A stretch of 64,000 bases of DNA from Actinomycetes bacterium (GCA_024637035.1 JAGXFW010000032.1:42110-106109), one strand, 5' to 3'. Shown: positions 1 through 10,130, numbered from the stretch's first letter. Notes: generated by a model not told the origin, from the letters alone. Made by a program: numbers and translations.

Positions 1-1416
1 CCCGACAAGGGTGCACGCCCCGTGGCTGTGGTGGGAGCGGGCCTCACTGGAACGAGCTGGGCGGCCCTCTTCGCCGCACACGGGCGGGAAGTGCGCCTCT
101 ACGACCGCGACGGCGACCGAGCCCGCGCGGCCCTGCCCCGGGTGCGCCAGGCGGTCGAATTCCTGGTTTCGCATGATCTGGCGCCGGAATCTCTGGCGCG
201 TGTAGGGCTCGAAGCGTTGCGGGCCGTGTCAGACATGGCCGCCGCTGTTGTGGGCGTGGCGCTGGTGCAGGAGGCGGTCGCTGAGGACCTCGCCGTGAAA
301 CGCGCGGTGTTCGCCGAGGCCGACGCGGCGGCGCCGCCCGATGCCATCCTGGCCACAAGCTCCAGCGGCCTGTCGATAACCGAGATCCAAGAGGGCCTCC
401 CTGGGGCGGCCCGCTGCGTGGCCGCCCATCCGTACAACCCACCGCACCTGATACCTCTGGTCGAGATCGCGCCGGGAACGGCCACCTCGCCGGAGACCGT
501 TGAGAAGGCGCGCGTCTTCTACGAGTCGGTGGGAAAAGACCCCGTCGTGCTTGCCCGCGATCTCCCCGGCTACCTCTCCAACCGTATGTCGGCGGCTCTG
601 TGGCGGGAGGCGGTTGAACTCGTGCTATCCGGCGTGGCCTCGGTGGCCGACGTCGACCGCGCTATCGCCAGCGGGCCGGGTTTGCGCTGGGCGGCGATGG
701 GACCGCACACGTTGTACCATCTCGGCGGCGGTGACGGCGGCATGCGCGGCCACATCGAACACCTAGGGCATGTCAAGGAAGGCATGCTGCGCGACATCGC
801 CACCTGGACGGAATTCCCCGCCGATACGGTCGACGTGTTGGAGGCCGGTCTCGCCGACGCGCTGGCCGGTCGGTCGGCCGCGTCACTCGAACGAGAGCGC
901 GACGAGGCCCTCGCCGGGTTCCTCATGGCACGTGCGGCAGCCGCGTCATCCGCCGGTGAGGCGGCGGCGACCGGCTCTGGGGGAAAGGCTGCGCTCCCGG
1001 GGGCCGCCGACAACCAGGTGCCGCTTCTTCCTATGGTGGTGCAGTCCGCCGCGGGAGTGGCGGTGGAGGTGGCGCCGGGAGTCACCCGCACTACTCTCGC
1101 CACAGGGTCGCGCACGATGCTCGTGCGCTTCGAACTCGAGCCGGGTACAGCCATCCCCCTCCACGCCCATCCTCACGAGCAGACCGGCCACCTCGTCTCG
1201 GGCGACGCTGAACTCGTCGGGGCGGAGGGGTCGTGGCCGGTGCAGCCCGGGGATAGTTGGTCGATACCGGGTGACACTCCGCACGGCGCGCGGAGCGTGG
1301 AAGGGGCCGTGATCGTGGAAGCGTTCAGCCCCCCCCGCGACGACTACCTTCCGGCGCCACCCTCCGTAGCGCCGTCCAGTTCGACATCAGCGGCGTCGAC
1401 AGAGCCGCCGGGCTGA
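1..1416 (+). CDS. 3-hydroxyacyl-CoA dehydrogenase-like protein fused to a cupin domain (5' end at window edge)
   Basis: The N-terminal part is an NAD-binding 3-hydroxyacyl-CoA dehydrogenase/L-gulonate 3-dehydrogenase type fold. It has a Rossmann glycine motif (VGAGLTGTSW) right at the start, and the HPYNPPHLIPLVEI segment carries the usual active-site His. The C-terminal 100 or so residues form a cupin: a PLHAHPHEQTGHLVSG metal-binding motif and a later PGDSWSIPGDTPHG motif. A roughly 30-residue Ala/Gly-rich linker joins them. The frame is open to base 1 (PDKGARPVAVVGAG) and the first internal GTG, at 22, has no ribosome binding site, so the true start is probably just outside the window. The substrate is unknown; small hydroxy acids or sugar acids are as likely as acyl-CoA. 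The next gene is convergent on the minus strand. Confidence 0.8.
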   Translation, partial: PDKGARPVAVVGAGLTGTSWAALFAAHGREVRLYDRDGDRARAALPRVRQAVEFLVSHDLAPESLARVGLEALRAVSDMAAAVVGVALVQEAVAEDLAVKRAVFAEADAAAPPDAILATSSSGLSITEIQEGLPGAARCVAAHPYNPPHLIPLVEIAPGTATSPETVEKARVFYESVGKDPVVLARDLPGYLSNRMSAALWREAVELVLSGVASVADVDRAIASGPGLRWAAMGPHTLYHLGGGDGGMRGHIEHLGHVKEGMLRDIATWTEFPADTVDVLEAGLADALAGRSAASLERERDEALAGFLMARAAAASSAGEAAATGSGGKAALPGAADNQVPLLPMVVQSAAGVAVEVAPGVTRTTLATGSRTMLVRFELEPGTAIPLHAHPHEQTGHLVSGDAELVGAEGSWPVQPGDSWSIPGDTPHGARSVEGAVIVEAFSPPRDDYLPAPPSVAPSSSTSAASTEPPG

Positions 1417-1479
1417 AACGAACCGCTCGACCCGTCGCGATCGGCGACGGGTCGGCGGCAGTTCGGGCGTCGGTAGACG

Positions 1480-2535
1480 CTACAGGTGCTCGTGCGCGCT
1501 GAGTATGGCTTGAGCGAGGAGTTCCGCACCCAAGTCGAGATCGGCAATTGAGAGCACCTCGATAGGGGAGTGTATGTACCGGGTGGCCACGCTGACCACG
1601 CCGGAGGGTATCCCGGTCTTGGTGAGGTGTATGGCGGTGGCGTCGGTCGTACCCCCGCTCCCCACGTCTAGTTGATACGGGATCGAGGCTCCGTCGGCGG
1701 ACTGCCTGAGCCAGTCGACGATCGTCCGCGGCACGAGGACGCCTCGGCCGTCTGCGTCGGCGATGGTGATCACCGGGCCCTTGCCGATCTCGACATGCCG
1801 CTGGTCCTTGGTGACCCCCGGATGGTCACCTGGGATGGTCACCTCCGCGATGAGGGCCGCGTCGGGATCGAGGCCGTATGCGCTCGTGCGGGCGCCCTTG
1901 AGACCCACTTCCTCCTGTACCGTTCCCACCGCGTGCACCGTGGCCTTGACGTCCTTGCCCTTCAGTCGCTGCAGGGCCGAGATCATCATGACCACTCCGG
2001 CTCGGTCGTCGAAGCTCTTCCCGGTCACCAGCCCGTTGGCCAGCGACACCATCGAGCGGTCCAAGGTGACCGGCGCACCGATCTCAACCCCGAGACCGCG
2101 GGCATCATCCGCGCTGGTGGCGCCGACATCTATGAACATATCGGTGATCTTGACGACCTTCTTCCTATCTTCGGCGTCCATGATGTGCGGAGGTTTGGAG
2201 CCGACGACCCCCGGGATGCGACCGTTGGGCGTGTGCACCATCACGCGAAGCCCGAGCACCATCTGATCGAACCAGCCGCCCAGCGGCACGAAGCGCAGGA
2301 AGCCCTTTTCGTCGATGTATTTCACCATGAAGCCGATCTCGTCCATGTGTGCGGCGATCATCACGGTCGGCCCCTCGCCCTTCCTGGTGCCGATCACGTT
2401 GCCCATGAGGTCCACCGAGACCTCGTCGACCAACGGCCGCAGTTCCTCGGCGACCAGCGCCGAGGCTTCACTCTCGTAGCCCGAGACGCCATGGGCGTCG
2501 GCGAGCAGGGCGAGCAGTCGGCGAAGCTCTTCCAT
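1480..2535 (-). CDS. M42 family metallopeptidase (glutamyl aminopeptidase/endoglucanase-like)
   Basis: A 351-residue cytosolic dinuclear-metal aminopeptidase of the M42 family, which forms large tetrahedral particles and trims short peptides. The expected ligand motifs appear in order: AAHMDEIG (His), SFDDRAG (bridging Asp), VQEEVGLKGA (catalytic Glu and ligand Glu) and TRYIHSP (C-terminal His). The length is normal for the family. The start is well supported by GAAGGGAGAACC just before the ATG. It is divergent from fabI across a 216-base gap, which probably holds both promoters. The exact peptide specificity cannot be read from the sequence. Confidence 0.93.
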   Translation of the reverse strand: MEELRRLLALLADAHGVSGYESEASALVAEELRPLVDEVSVDLMGNVIGTRKGEGPTVMIAAHMDEIGFMVKYIDEKGFLRFVPLGGWFDQMVLGLRVMVHTPNGRIPGVVGSKPPHIMDAEDRKKVVKITDMFIDVGATSADDARGLGVEIGAPVTLDRSMVSLANGLVTGKSFDDRAGVVMMISALQRLKGKDVKATVHAVGTVQEEVGLKGARTSAYGLDPDAALIAEVTIPGDHPGVTKDQRHVEIGKGPVITIADADGRGVLVPRTIVDWLRQSADGASIPYQLDVGSGGTTDATAIHLTKTGIPSGVVSVATRYIHSPIEVLSIADLDLGAELLAQAILSAHEHL

Positions 2536-2751
2536 GTGGTTCTCCCTTCGAGACGGACCTGGTCATCTGACGATGCGCGGTGCGCGCGGCAGTCGCAAAG
2601 CTCGTGGCGTGAGTGTACCGCGTGACGGCGAAGAGCGAACCTCGGGCTCCCCGCCGAGCGCTCGGGCATGGTGCGCGTGGTATCCTGCATCCCCTCATCC
2701 GTGTGGTCCCGGCCGTGTGGCCGGAGCAGTCATGGCAAAGGGAGGAAGTAC

Positions 2752-3546
2752 GTGGCAGGGCTTCTCGAGGGGCGTCGCGGCCTCATCATGGGTATCGCCA
2801 ACGAGCGTAGTATCGCCTGGGGCATCGCAAAGTCGGCCAAGCGGGAAGGCGCCGAACTTGCCTTCACCTTTGCGGGGGAGATCCTAGAGAAGCGCGTGCG
2901 GCCTCTGGCGGCTGAACTCGGTTCGGATATCGTCTTGCCCTGCGACGTTCAGGTGGACTCGGACATCGAAGCGGCGTTCGTATCTCTTGGAGAACACTGG
3001 GATTCATTCGACTTCCTGGTGCATTCCATCGCGTTCGCGAACCGCGACGACCTGAAGGGCCGGTTCATCGACACATCCCGTGATGGCTTCGCCCTTGCGC
3101 TCGATGTGTCCGTGTATTCGTTGATAGCCACGGCACGGGCCGCGCTGCCCATGCTCCGCCCGGGGGGGAGTATCCTCACGATGACCTACCTGGGCGGCGA
3201 GCGGACCATCCCTCATTACAACGTCATGGGCGTGGCTAAAGCTGCGCTTGAATCCGCGCTGCGATACCTGGCCGCCGACCTCGGTCCGAGCGGCATCCGC
3301 GTGAACGCTATCTCCGCAGGCCCGGTGCGCACTCTCGCTGCGGCCGGCATCGGTGATTTTCGCAAGATCCTCGACTGGTATGAGCAGAACGCTCCCTTGC
3401 GAAGGGCGACCACCCAGGACGAGGTCGGCGACGCCGCCCTCATGCTTCTCTCTGAGTGGGGTCGGTCGATCACCGGCGAGATCGTGCACGTGGACGGTGG
3501 CTACCACGCTGTGGCCGTACCGCCCGCGGCTGAGGATGCCGAGTAG
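2752..3546 (+). CDS. fabI: Enoyl-[acyl-carrier-protein] reductase (NADH), FabI
   Basis: FabI performs the last reduction in each fatty acid elongation cycle, converting trans-2-enoyl-ACP to acyl-ACP with NADH. I chose the GTG start because GGGAGGAAG lies four bases upstream and it gives the family start AGLLEGRRGLIMGIANERS. With this start the catalytic residues fall at Tyr146, Tyr156 and Lys163, the same numbering as E. coli FabI (motifs TMTYLGG and HYNVMGVAK). The length of 264 residues is normal. An upstream in-frame ATG at 2668 would add 28 residues without family support. A TATCCT at 2681-2686 could be the -10 element, but no clear -35 is visible. Confidence 0.95.
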   Translation: MAGLLEGRRGLIMGIANERSIAWGIAKSAKREGAELAFTFAGEILEKRVRPLAAELGSDIVLPCDVQVDSDIEAAFVSLGEHWDSFDFLVHSIAFANRDDLKGRFIDTSRDGFALALDVSVYSLIATARAALPMLRPGGSILTMTYLGGERTIPHYNVMGVAKAALESALRYLAADLGPSGIRVNAISAGPVRTLAAAGIGDFRKILDWYEQNAPLRRATTQDEVGDAALMLLSEWGRSITGEIVHVDGGYHAVAVPPAAEDAE

Positions 3547-3560
3547 GGACCTAGCGAAGT

Positions 3561-3582
3561 GACGGAGGCTGCCGCCTCCGTC
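3561..3582 (+). terminator. Hairpin between fabI and uvrC, no U-tract
   Basis: A perfect 9-bp inverted repeat (GACGGAGGC / GCCTCCGTC) with a TGCC loop lies in the 50-base gap after fabI. No T-run follows it, so it may be a weak or Rho-assisted terminator or an RNA stability element. It shares this form with several other intergenic hairpins in the window. Confidence 0.4.
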
Positions 3583-3596
3583 GAGCCGGTGGGAAG

Positions 3597-5468
3597 GTGA
3601 TGGACGTCGCCGAGCTCGAGCGTCAGATAAGAGAAGCGCCCGATCTTCCGGGCGTCTATCTCTTCCGCGACCCCACTGGAGACGTCCTCTACGTGGGCAA
3701 GGCGCTCTCCCTGCGCAAACGCCTGGTGAGCTACATCTCCGCCGTCAAGGGCCACGAGGGTTCGCGCGTGCCGGTGAAGGTGGCGGAGATGGCTCAGCGG
3801 GCGGAGTCCGTGGAGTGGATCGTCACTTCCACCGAGGTGGAAGCCCTCCTGCTCGAGCACAACCTCATCAAGCGACACCGCCCGGGCTTCAACATCGCGC
3901 TGCGCGACGACAAGTCGTATCCGTACATCGTGATCACCATGGAGGAAGAGTTCCCCCGCGTGATGTTCACGCGGCAGCCGCATCGGCGTGGGAACCTCTA
4001 CTTCGGGCCGTACGGCAGTGCCGCGAAGGTGCGGGAGACACTCGATACCCTGGGTCGGGTTTTTCCATTCCGCAAGTGTCGTGGGCCGCGGCCCGGCCGG
4101 CGGAACGGGTCGCCGTGCCTGCAGTTCCACATCAAACGCTGCACCGCCCCGTGCGTGGGAGGCGTCACCTCGGACGACTATCGCGCCATGCTGCAGGGGG
4201 TGGCGGACATCCTGGCGGGGCGCCACGCGAGAGTGCTCTCCACCATGGATGCCCAGATGAAGACGGCGTCCCTGTCGCTCGACTTCGAGAAGGCCGCCCT
4301 CATGCGCGACCGCCTCGACGCTCTGCGGCACGTGCTCGAGCGCCAACAGGTGAAGGGGGCGGTGCAGGGCACCGTCGATGTGGTGGGCTTGGCGCTCGAC
4401 GAGCGCGGCGCCAACGTGCAAGTGTTCCTGACCCGGGACGGCTTGCTCTCCGACCGACGGAGTTTCACCCTTCTCGGCGTCGAGGGAGCGACGGAGCAGG
4501 ATGTGCTGGAGCGGTTCATCGGGGAGTACTACTCGACCGCTGTGATGGTGCCTCCCGAGATCGTCGTGCCTCGCACGGTGACGCGTCTCCAGGAACTCTC
4601 GCTCTTTCTCGAGACGTTGAGGGGGACCCGGGTCCAGCTTCGGCACGCCGAGCGGGGGGACAAGCGTCGATTGCAGGAACTCGCCGACCGTAACGCGGCC
4701 CTCGGACTCGAGCACGAGCGCCTGCGGGGCGAGCGGAGCCGAGAACGCAGGTACGGTGCGTTGACGTCGCTTCAGACCGCGCTCGGACTGGAGGAGCCTC
4801 CCGTGCGGATCGAAGGGTTCGACATCTCCAATCTCGGCGGGGAGCATATCGTCGCCGCCATGGTGGTGTTCGAGGGGGGTGCCCCGAAGAAATCCGACTA
4901 CCGCAAGTTCTCGATGCGGAGTCTGAGCGGACCCGATGACGTGGCTGCCATCAACGAGGTCGTCCTGCGCCGCTTCTCGAGGAATCAAGACCCAGACGAG
5001 ATGTCCACGTACGATCCTTCGTTCGAGGCCGTTCCCGACCTGGTTCTGATAGATGGCGGCCGGGGTCAGCTGTCGGCAGCCGTCGCGGCGTTGAGCGAAG
5101 TGGGTCTCGACGAAGTGGTGCCCGTGATATCTCTGGCGAAGCGCGACGAGGAGGTGTACCTGCCTGGGAGGCGGGAGCCACTGCGACTACCGCGAGACGA
5201 CGCCGGTCTCCTTCTTCTCCAGCGCGTGCGCGATGAGGCCCATCGCTTCGCGATCGGTTTTCACAGGGCGCGCCGGTCGACGAAGACCACGGAGTCGTTC
5301 CTCGACGGGCTGCCCGGAGTGGGAGAGAAGCGCAAGCGGGCGATCCTGGCCCACTTCGGCTCGCCGGAACGGTTCCTGGAGGCGGGACGCGAGGAACTCG
5401 AGGCCGTGCCCGGTCTTCCTGGCAAGATCGCGCGCACGGTCTACGCCTACGTGCACAAGAACGGGTAG
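3597..5468 (+). CDS. uvrC: Excinuclease ABC subunit C
   Basis: UvrC makes both incisions around UvrAB-marked DNA lesions in nucleotide excision repair. The 623-residue protein shows the N-terminal GIY-YIG nuclease domain (GVYLFRDPTGDVLYVGKALS), a central UVR domain that binds UvrB (LSLDFEKAALMRDRL), the RNase H-like C-terminal nuclease region (EGFDISNLGG and LVLIDGGRGQL), and a terminal helix-hairpin-helix pair (LPGVGEKRKRAILAHFGS). The start is GTG at 3597 or the adjacent ATG at 3600 behind GGGAAGG. It heads the conserved actinobacterial run uvrC-(ogt)-rapZ-yvcK-whiA. Confidence 0.97.
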   Translation: MMDVAELERQIREAPDLPGVYLFRDPTGDVLYVGKALSLRKRLVSYISAVKGHEGSRVPVKVAEMAQRAESVEWIVTSTEVEALLLEHNLIKRHRPGFNIALRDDKSYPYIVITMEEEFPRVMFTRQPHRRGNLYFGPYGSAAKVRETLDTLGRVFPFRKCRGPRPGRRNGSPCLQFHIKRCTAPCVGGVTSDDYRAMLQGVADILAGRHARVLSTMDAQMKTASLSLDFEKAALMRDRLDALRHVLERQQVKGAVQGTVDVVGLALDERGANVQVFLTRDGLLSDRRSFTLLGVEGATEQDVLERFIGEYYSTAVMVPPEIVVPRTVTRLQELSLFLETLRGTRVQLRHAERGDKRRLQELADRNAALGLEHERLRGERSRERRYGALTSLQTALGLEEPPVRIEGFDISNLGGEHIVAAMVVFEGGAPKKSDYRKFSMRSLSGPDDVAAINEVVLRRFSRNQDPDEMSTYDPSFEAVPDLVLIDGGRGQLSAAVAALSEVGLDEVVPVISLAKRDEEVYLPGRREPLRLPRDDAGLLLLQRVRDEAHRFAIGFHRARRSTKTTESFLDGLPGVGEKRKRAILAHFGSPERFLEAGREELEAVPGLPGKIARTVYAYVHKNG

Positions 5469-5477
5469 ACTTGGAGC

Positions 5478-6044
5478 ATGCGCCACGAAGCGACATTCCC
5501 GACTCCTCACGGTGACGGCCATGTCTTCGTCGAAGACGGCCTGCTGGTAGAGGTACGCCTGCCGCGGCTCGGTGAGGCATCGGCCGCCGGGGCGGGCACG
5601 ACCGCCGCCGCCGGGACGGACCCATCTGTGGCGATGCCCTCGTCCGCCACCCCCGAGATCGAGGCCGCCGCGCGACCCGATGCTTCCGTCGAGACGGCCG
5701 CGCGCTGGGCCGAAGAATTCGCGGCCTACTTCCGGGGCGAGAAGCGCACCTGGTCGGCTGAAGGGATCGGCCTCGAACGCTACGGGTTCACGCCGTTCCA
5801 GGAAGCGGTGTATCGCGCTCTATTGAGCGTGCCGTCGGGGGCTGTCGTCACCTACGGGGAACTCGCCCGCTTGGCCGGCTACCCTCGCGCGGCCCGGGCG
5901 GTAGGGACGGCCATGGCCACCAACCCGATCGCCATCGTCGTGCCCTGCCATAGGGTAGTCAGAGGCGACGGTTCGCTCGGCCGCTACGGCTTCGGCGACG
6001 GCTGGAAGCCACTCCTTCTGGCGATGGAGGGGTCGAGGACGTGA
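5478..6044 (+). CDS. ogt: Methylated-DNA--protein-cysteine methyltransferase
   Basis: A suicide repair protein that transfers O6-alkyl groups from guanine to its own cysteine. The C-terminal half matches the Ogt/MGMT catalytic domain: FTPFQEAVYRALLSVPSGAVVTYG... then PCHRVV with the acceptor Cys at about residue 157. The N-terminal 90 residues are shorter than usual and carry an Ala/Gly/Pro-rich insert (residues about 33-70), so that domain looks degenerate or loosely structured. It lies nine bases after uvrC and its stop overlaps the rapZ start by four bases. It is an insertion into the usual uvrC-rapZ pair and groups two DNA repair functions. Confidence 0.9.
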   Translation: MRHEATFPTPHGDGHVFVEDGLLVEVRLPRLGEASAAGAGTTAAAGTDPSVAMPSSATPEIEAAARPDASVETAARWAEEFAAYFRGEKRTWSAEGIGLERYGFTPFQEAVYRALLSVPSGAVVTYGELARLAGYPRAARAVGTAMATNPIAIVVPCHRVVRGDGSLGRYGFGDGWKPLLLAMEGSRT

Positions 6045-6922
6045 CTTCGGGGCGCGATCTTCACCTCACGGTGATCACCGGCCTCTCGGGCGCGGGGAAG
6101 TCACAAGCGGTGGCCACGTTCGAGGACATGGGGTTCTTCTGTATCGATAACCTCCCGCCGCAGATGCTCGGGCGCGTGGTGGACCTCTTCTCCCTGGAGG
6201 GCAGCAGGGTCGATCGCCTGGCGGTGGTGTTCGACGCGCGGGGGGCTCAGTATTTCGTGGAACTGATGGCAGCGCTCGACGAGATGGCGGAGCGAGGCAT
6301 CCAACCGCGCATCGTGTTCCTCGAAGCCTCCGACGACGCTCTGGTGGCCCGTTACCAATCGACCAGGAGGCCGCACCCGACGGCTCACGACCGGCCGGTG
6401 CACGTTGGGATCGCCGAGGAGCGGGACATCCTCGCGCCCCTGCGTGACCGCGCGGACGTGGTGATCGACACTACCTCGCTGAATGTGCACGAGCTGCGCG
6501 CCCGCCTGCACGAGACGCTGTTCGCCGACGACCTTACCGACGAGGTTCTGATCACGTTCTTGTCGTTCGGCTTCAAGTTCGGGTTGCCGATCGAGGCGGA
6601 CATGGTGCTCGATGTACGCTTCCTGCCCAACCCGCACTGGGTGGAAGAGCTGCGTCCGCTCACGGGGCTCGATCCCGCGGTGCGCGACTACGTGGTGGCA
6701 CGACCAGAGTCACACGGCTTCATCGAGCGGGCTGCGGCGCTGATCTCGTACCTTGCTCCGGCGTACGTGGCGGAGCAGAAGACGCAGTTGCTGGTCGCCG
6801 TGGGCTGTACGGGCGGGAGACATCGGTCTGTGGCGCTTGCCGAGGCACTGGCCGCCTCGCTGTCGAAAGACCCGACGGTTAAGACTCTGGTGCGACACCG
6901 CGATCTAGCGCGCGCCGGCTGA
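6041..6922 (+). CDS. rapZ: RNase adapter/nucleotide-binding protein RapZ
   Basis: A P-loop protein of the RapZ/YvcJ family, which in enterobacteria guides RNase E to glmZ sRNA and senses glucosamine-6-phosphate; in Gram-positives it binds nucleotides with a less clear role. The 293-residue sequence has Walker A GLSGAGKS near the start, the FLEASDDALVARYQSTRRPHP segment region, and the C-terminal GCTGGRHRSV motif. Translation starts on the GTG of a GTGA overlap with ogt, so the two are translationally coupled. yvcK follows after seven bases, as in Actinobacteria and Firmicutes. Confidence 0.95.
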   Translation: MTSGRDLHLTVITGLSGAGKSQAVATFEDMGFFCIDNLPPQMLGRVVDLFSLEGSRVDRLAVVFDARGAQYFVELMAALDEMAERGIQPRIVFLEASDDALVARYQSTRRPHPTAHDRPVHVGIAEERDILAPLRDRADVVIDTTSLNVHELRARLHETLFADDLTDEVLITFLSFGFKFGLPIEADMVLDVRFLPNPHWVEELRPLTGLDPAVRDYVVARPESHGFIERAAALISYLAPAYVAEQKTQLLVAVGCTGGRHRSVALAEALAASLSKDPTVKTLVRHRDLARAG

Positions 6923-6929
6923 GGCATCG

Positions 6930-8048
6930 GTGAAGTCCTCGGGAGCTTCGTCACAGGCGAACGGCGTCGCGCCCATCGGCGACCAACCACCCCACGATCG
7001 TTCATCGGACGACCAGCCGTCCCACGAAGAGTCGACCCACGAAGAGTCACCTCGGGTCGTGGCAGTCGGCGGCGGCTCGGGGCTGTCTGCTCTTCTGCGC
7101 GGGTTGAAACGACTCACTCCCCACCTTACCGCCATCGTGACGGTGGCTGATGACGGAGGATCTTCCGGTCGTCTGCGGGCGGATCTGGGCGTGCTCCCAC
7201 CTGGGGACATCCGCAACTGCCTGGTGGCCCTCGCCGACGACGAGTCGCTGCTGAGCGCCCTCTTCTCGCACCGCTTCAAGGCGGGGGAGTTGGCGGGTCA
7301 CAGCTTCGGCAACCTCTTCCTCGCCGCGCTCACCGAGGTCACTGGTGACTTCGACCGGGCGATCAAGGAATCGAGCAAGGTACTGGCCATCCGCGGCACG
7401 GTGCTTCCCAGCACCACGTCCGATGTTCGCCTGCACGCGCTTCTCAGCGATGGCCGCCACCTGGTGGGGGAATCTCTCATCGGTCGTTCGCCGGTCTCGG
7501 TGCAACGGGTGTGGCTGGAGCCAGAGGGCGCCGTGGCGCTACCGCTTGCCCTGGAGCGCATCGCGCAGGCCGACATCGTCGTGCTCGGACCCGGCAGTCT
7601 GTTCACCAGCGTCGTGCCCAACCTGCTTGCGGGGGGCCTGATCGAGGCCTTGGCCGCCGCCGAAGCTCCCGTCGTATACGTGGCCAACGTCATGACCCAG
7701 CCGGGGGAGACCGCTGCGTTCAGCGGACCAGACCACATCCGAGCGCTCATAGGGCATCTCGGACACGGAGTGCTGGACGCGGTCCTGGTGAACTCGACCC
7801 CGGTGCCCTCAGGGCTCTTGGAGCGATACAGCCAGGAGGGGGCCGAGCCGCTCCGGTGGCCTGAGCCGAGCGCGGCGGCGACATCGGCGCAGGTGGACGA
7901 CGTCCGGAACCCCCCACCAGATGTGGAGCGGATCGAGGGGATACCGGTGATCCGCCGAGACCTCCTGCACGTCACCGATCACGCCCGGCACGATCCCGAC
8001 ATCCTTGCCGCGTGCTTAGCGTCGATGGCGAAGGTGCGCCGGCGGTGA
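6930..8048 (+). CDS. yvcK: YvcK/CofD-like protein (gluconeogenesis factor)
   Basis: A UDP-sugar-binding protein of the YvcK family, which is needed for growth on gluconeogenic substrates and for cell shape in Bacillus and mycobacteria. The core begins at about residue 43 (VVAVGGGSGLSALLRGLK), followed by VTVADDGGSSGRLR and PPGDIRNCL. The N-terminal 40 residues are an extra hydrophilic, Ser/His/Glu/Asp-rich tail that includes two tandem copies of CCCACGAAGAGTC at 7021-7048. The GTG start is seven bases after rapZ. The stop overlaps the whiA GTG by four bases. Confidence 0.94.
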   Translation: MKSSGASSQANGVAPIGDQPPHDRSSDDQPSHEESTHEESPRVVAVGGGSGLSALLRGLKRLTPHLTAIVTVADDGGSSGRLRADLGVLPPGDIRNCLVALADDESLLSALFSHRFKAGELAGHSFGNLFLAALTEVTGDFDRAIKESSKVLAIRGTVLPSTTSDVRLHALLSDGRHLVGESLIGRSPVSVQRVWLEPEGAVALPLALERIAQADIVVLGPGSLFTSVVPNLLAGGLIEALAAAEAPVVYVANVMTQPGETAAFSGPDHIRALIGHLGHGVLDAVLVNSTPVPSGLLERYSQEGAEPLRWPEPSAAATSAQVDDVRNPPPDVERIEGIPVIRRDLLHVTDHARHDPDILAACLASMAKVRRR

Positions 8049-9022
8049 GCACCGTGAGCTTCTCACGGCGGGTGCGGGAAGAGCTCATGCACATGGAGAC
8101 GAAGAGGTCGTGTTGCAGGGCCGCGGAAGTGGCCGCGTTGGTTCGAGCCACGGGCACCTTCAGCATCAGGGGGGGCTCTGGGGACGAGGAGGCGCGTTAC
8201 GGCCTGCGGCTCTGCACCCCGCTGCGCCCCGCTGCGCGATCGGTGTACTCGTACTTCAAGAGTTTCGGGGCGGAGGCGCGGCTGCTCACCCGCCGTGAGC
8301 CCCGGTTCCAGCGCAGACTCCTATACGAAGTACACCTGTCGGGCAGTCCCGCCGTACTGCAGTCTCTCAACGAACTCGGCATCCTGAGCGACAGCTTTCG
8401 CTTGGAACCCGGCATACCGCGACGGTTGCTGCGGGGCCGGTGTTGTCGTAGCGCGTTCATCCGGGGCTGCCTGGTCGGCTCTGGGTCGGTGAATCCCCCT
8501 ACCCGCGCCGCCCACCTAGAGATCCGGACCCCGTATGAAGCGTTCGCTGCGGACCTGGCGCGCCTGCTCGCGGACCTCGGCTACTCGCCCGGCATGTACG
8601 TGAGACGAGGCGCGCACGTGGTCTACCTCAAAACGGGTGACGAGGTGGCGGCCTTGCTGGCCTTCGCTGGGGCGCCTGAGGCGGCTTTGGAGGTGGAAGA
8701 GCAGTCCGTCGTCAAGGATGTGCGGGCCCGAGCGAACCGCTTGGCGAACTGGGACGAGGCCAACACCCGCCGCACGAGCGACGCCGTCACCCGTCAGCTG
8801 GCCGCCGTGGAATATCTCGATGAGATCGGCGTGTTGGCGACCCTGCCGGCGGCTTTGCAGGAGGCTGCCGAACTGCGCAGGGAGCACCCGTATCTGAGCT
8901 TGAACGAGCTGGCGGCCGAGGCGCCGGGGGAGTTGAGCCGATCCGCACTCAATCATCGCTTCCGGCGGCTGGTGAAGGCGGCCGTGGACGAGGGTGCACC
9001 GGGTCTCGACCTACCAGAGTAG
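8045..9022 (+). CDS. whiA: DNA-binding protein WhiA
   Basis: WhiA combines a degenerate LAGLIDADG homing-endonuclease fold with a C-terminal helix-turn-helix. It controls sporulation septation in Streptomyces and affects cell division elsewhere. Visible features are the N-terminal VSFSRRVREEL, the CCR(A/S)xFIRGC segments in the LAGLIDADG part, and the C-terminal HTH around LSLNELAAEAPGELSRSALNHR. I chose the GTG in the GTGA overlap with yvcK; a GTG nine bases later (8054) is equally close to the family consensus. Its presence downstream of yvcK is a strong Gram-positive marker. Confidence 0.93.
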   Translation: MSTVSFSRRVREELMHMETKRSCCRAAEVAALVRATGTFSIRGGSGDEEARYGLRLCTPLRPAARSVYSYFKSFGAEARLLTRREPRFQRRLLYEVHLSGSPAVLQSLNELGILSDSFRLEPGIPRRLLRGRCCRSAFIRGCLVGSGSVNPPTRAAHLEIRTPYEAFAADLARLLADLGYSPGMYVRRGAHVVYLKTGDEVAALLAFAGAPEAALEVEEQSVVKDVRARANRLANWDEANTRRTSDAVTRQLAAVEYLDEIGVLATLPAALQEAAELRREHPYLSLNELAAEAPGELSRSALNHRFRRLVKAAVDEGAPGLDLPE

Positions 9023-9053
9023 GTGCGGCGGACGTCCGACCTCTCGATCTGGG

Positions 9054-9088
9054 TTCGGACGGGCGGCGCAGGGGGGTATGGTAGAATC
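9054..9088 (+). promoter_or_regulatory. Candidate promoter for gap-pgk-tpiA-gpmI
   Basis: TTCGGA (9054-9059) and TATGGT (9077-9082) are separated by 17 bases, 43 bases before the gap start. The overlapping TAGAAT (9082-9087) is an alternative -10. The 13-mer GTATGGTAGAATC (9076-9088) recurs with one substitution (GTATGGTGGAATC, 13736-13748) before the ECF sigma gene. Confidence 0.35.
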
Positions 9089-9100
9089 CAGCCGGTCTGA

Positions 9101-10120
<1,020 letters not shown>

Positions 10121-10130
10121 AGGAGAGGTC

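Noticed and set aside
3501..4988. A 495-residue minus-strand open frame
   Set aside because: It is antisense to uvrC, whose product is unmistakable.
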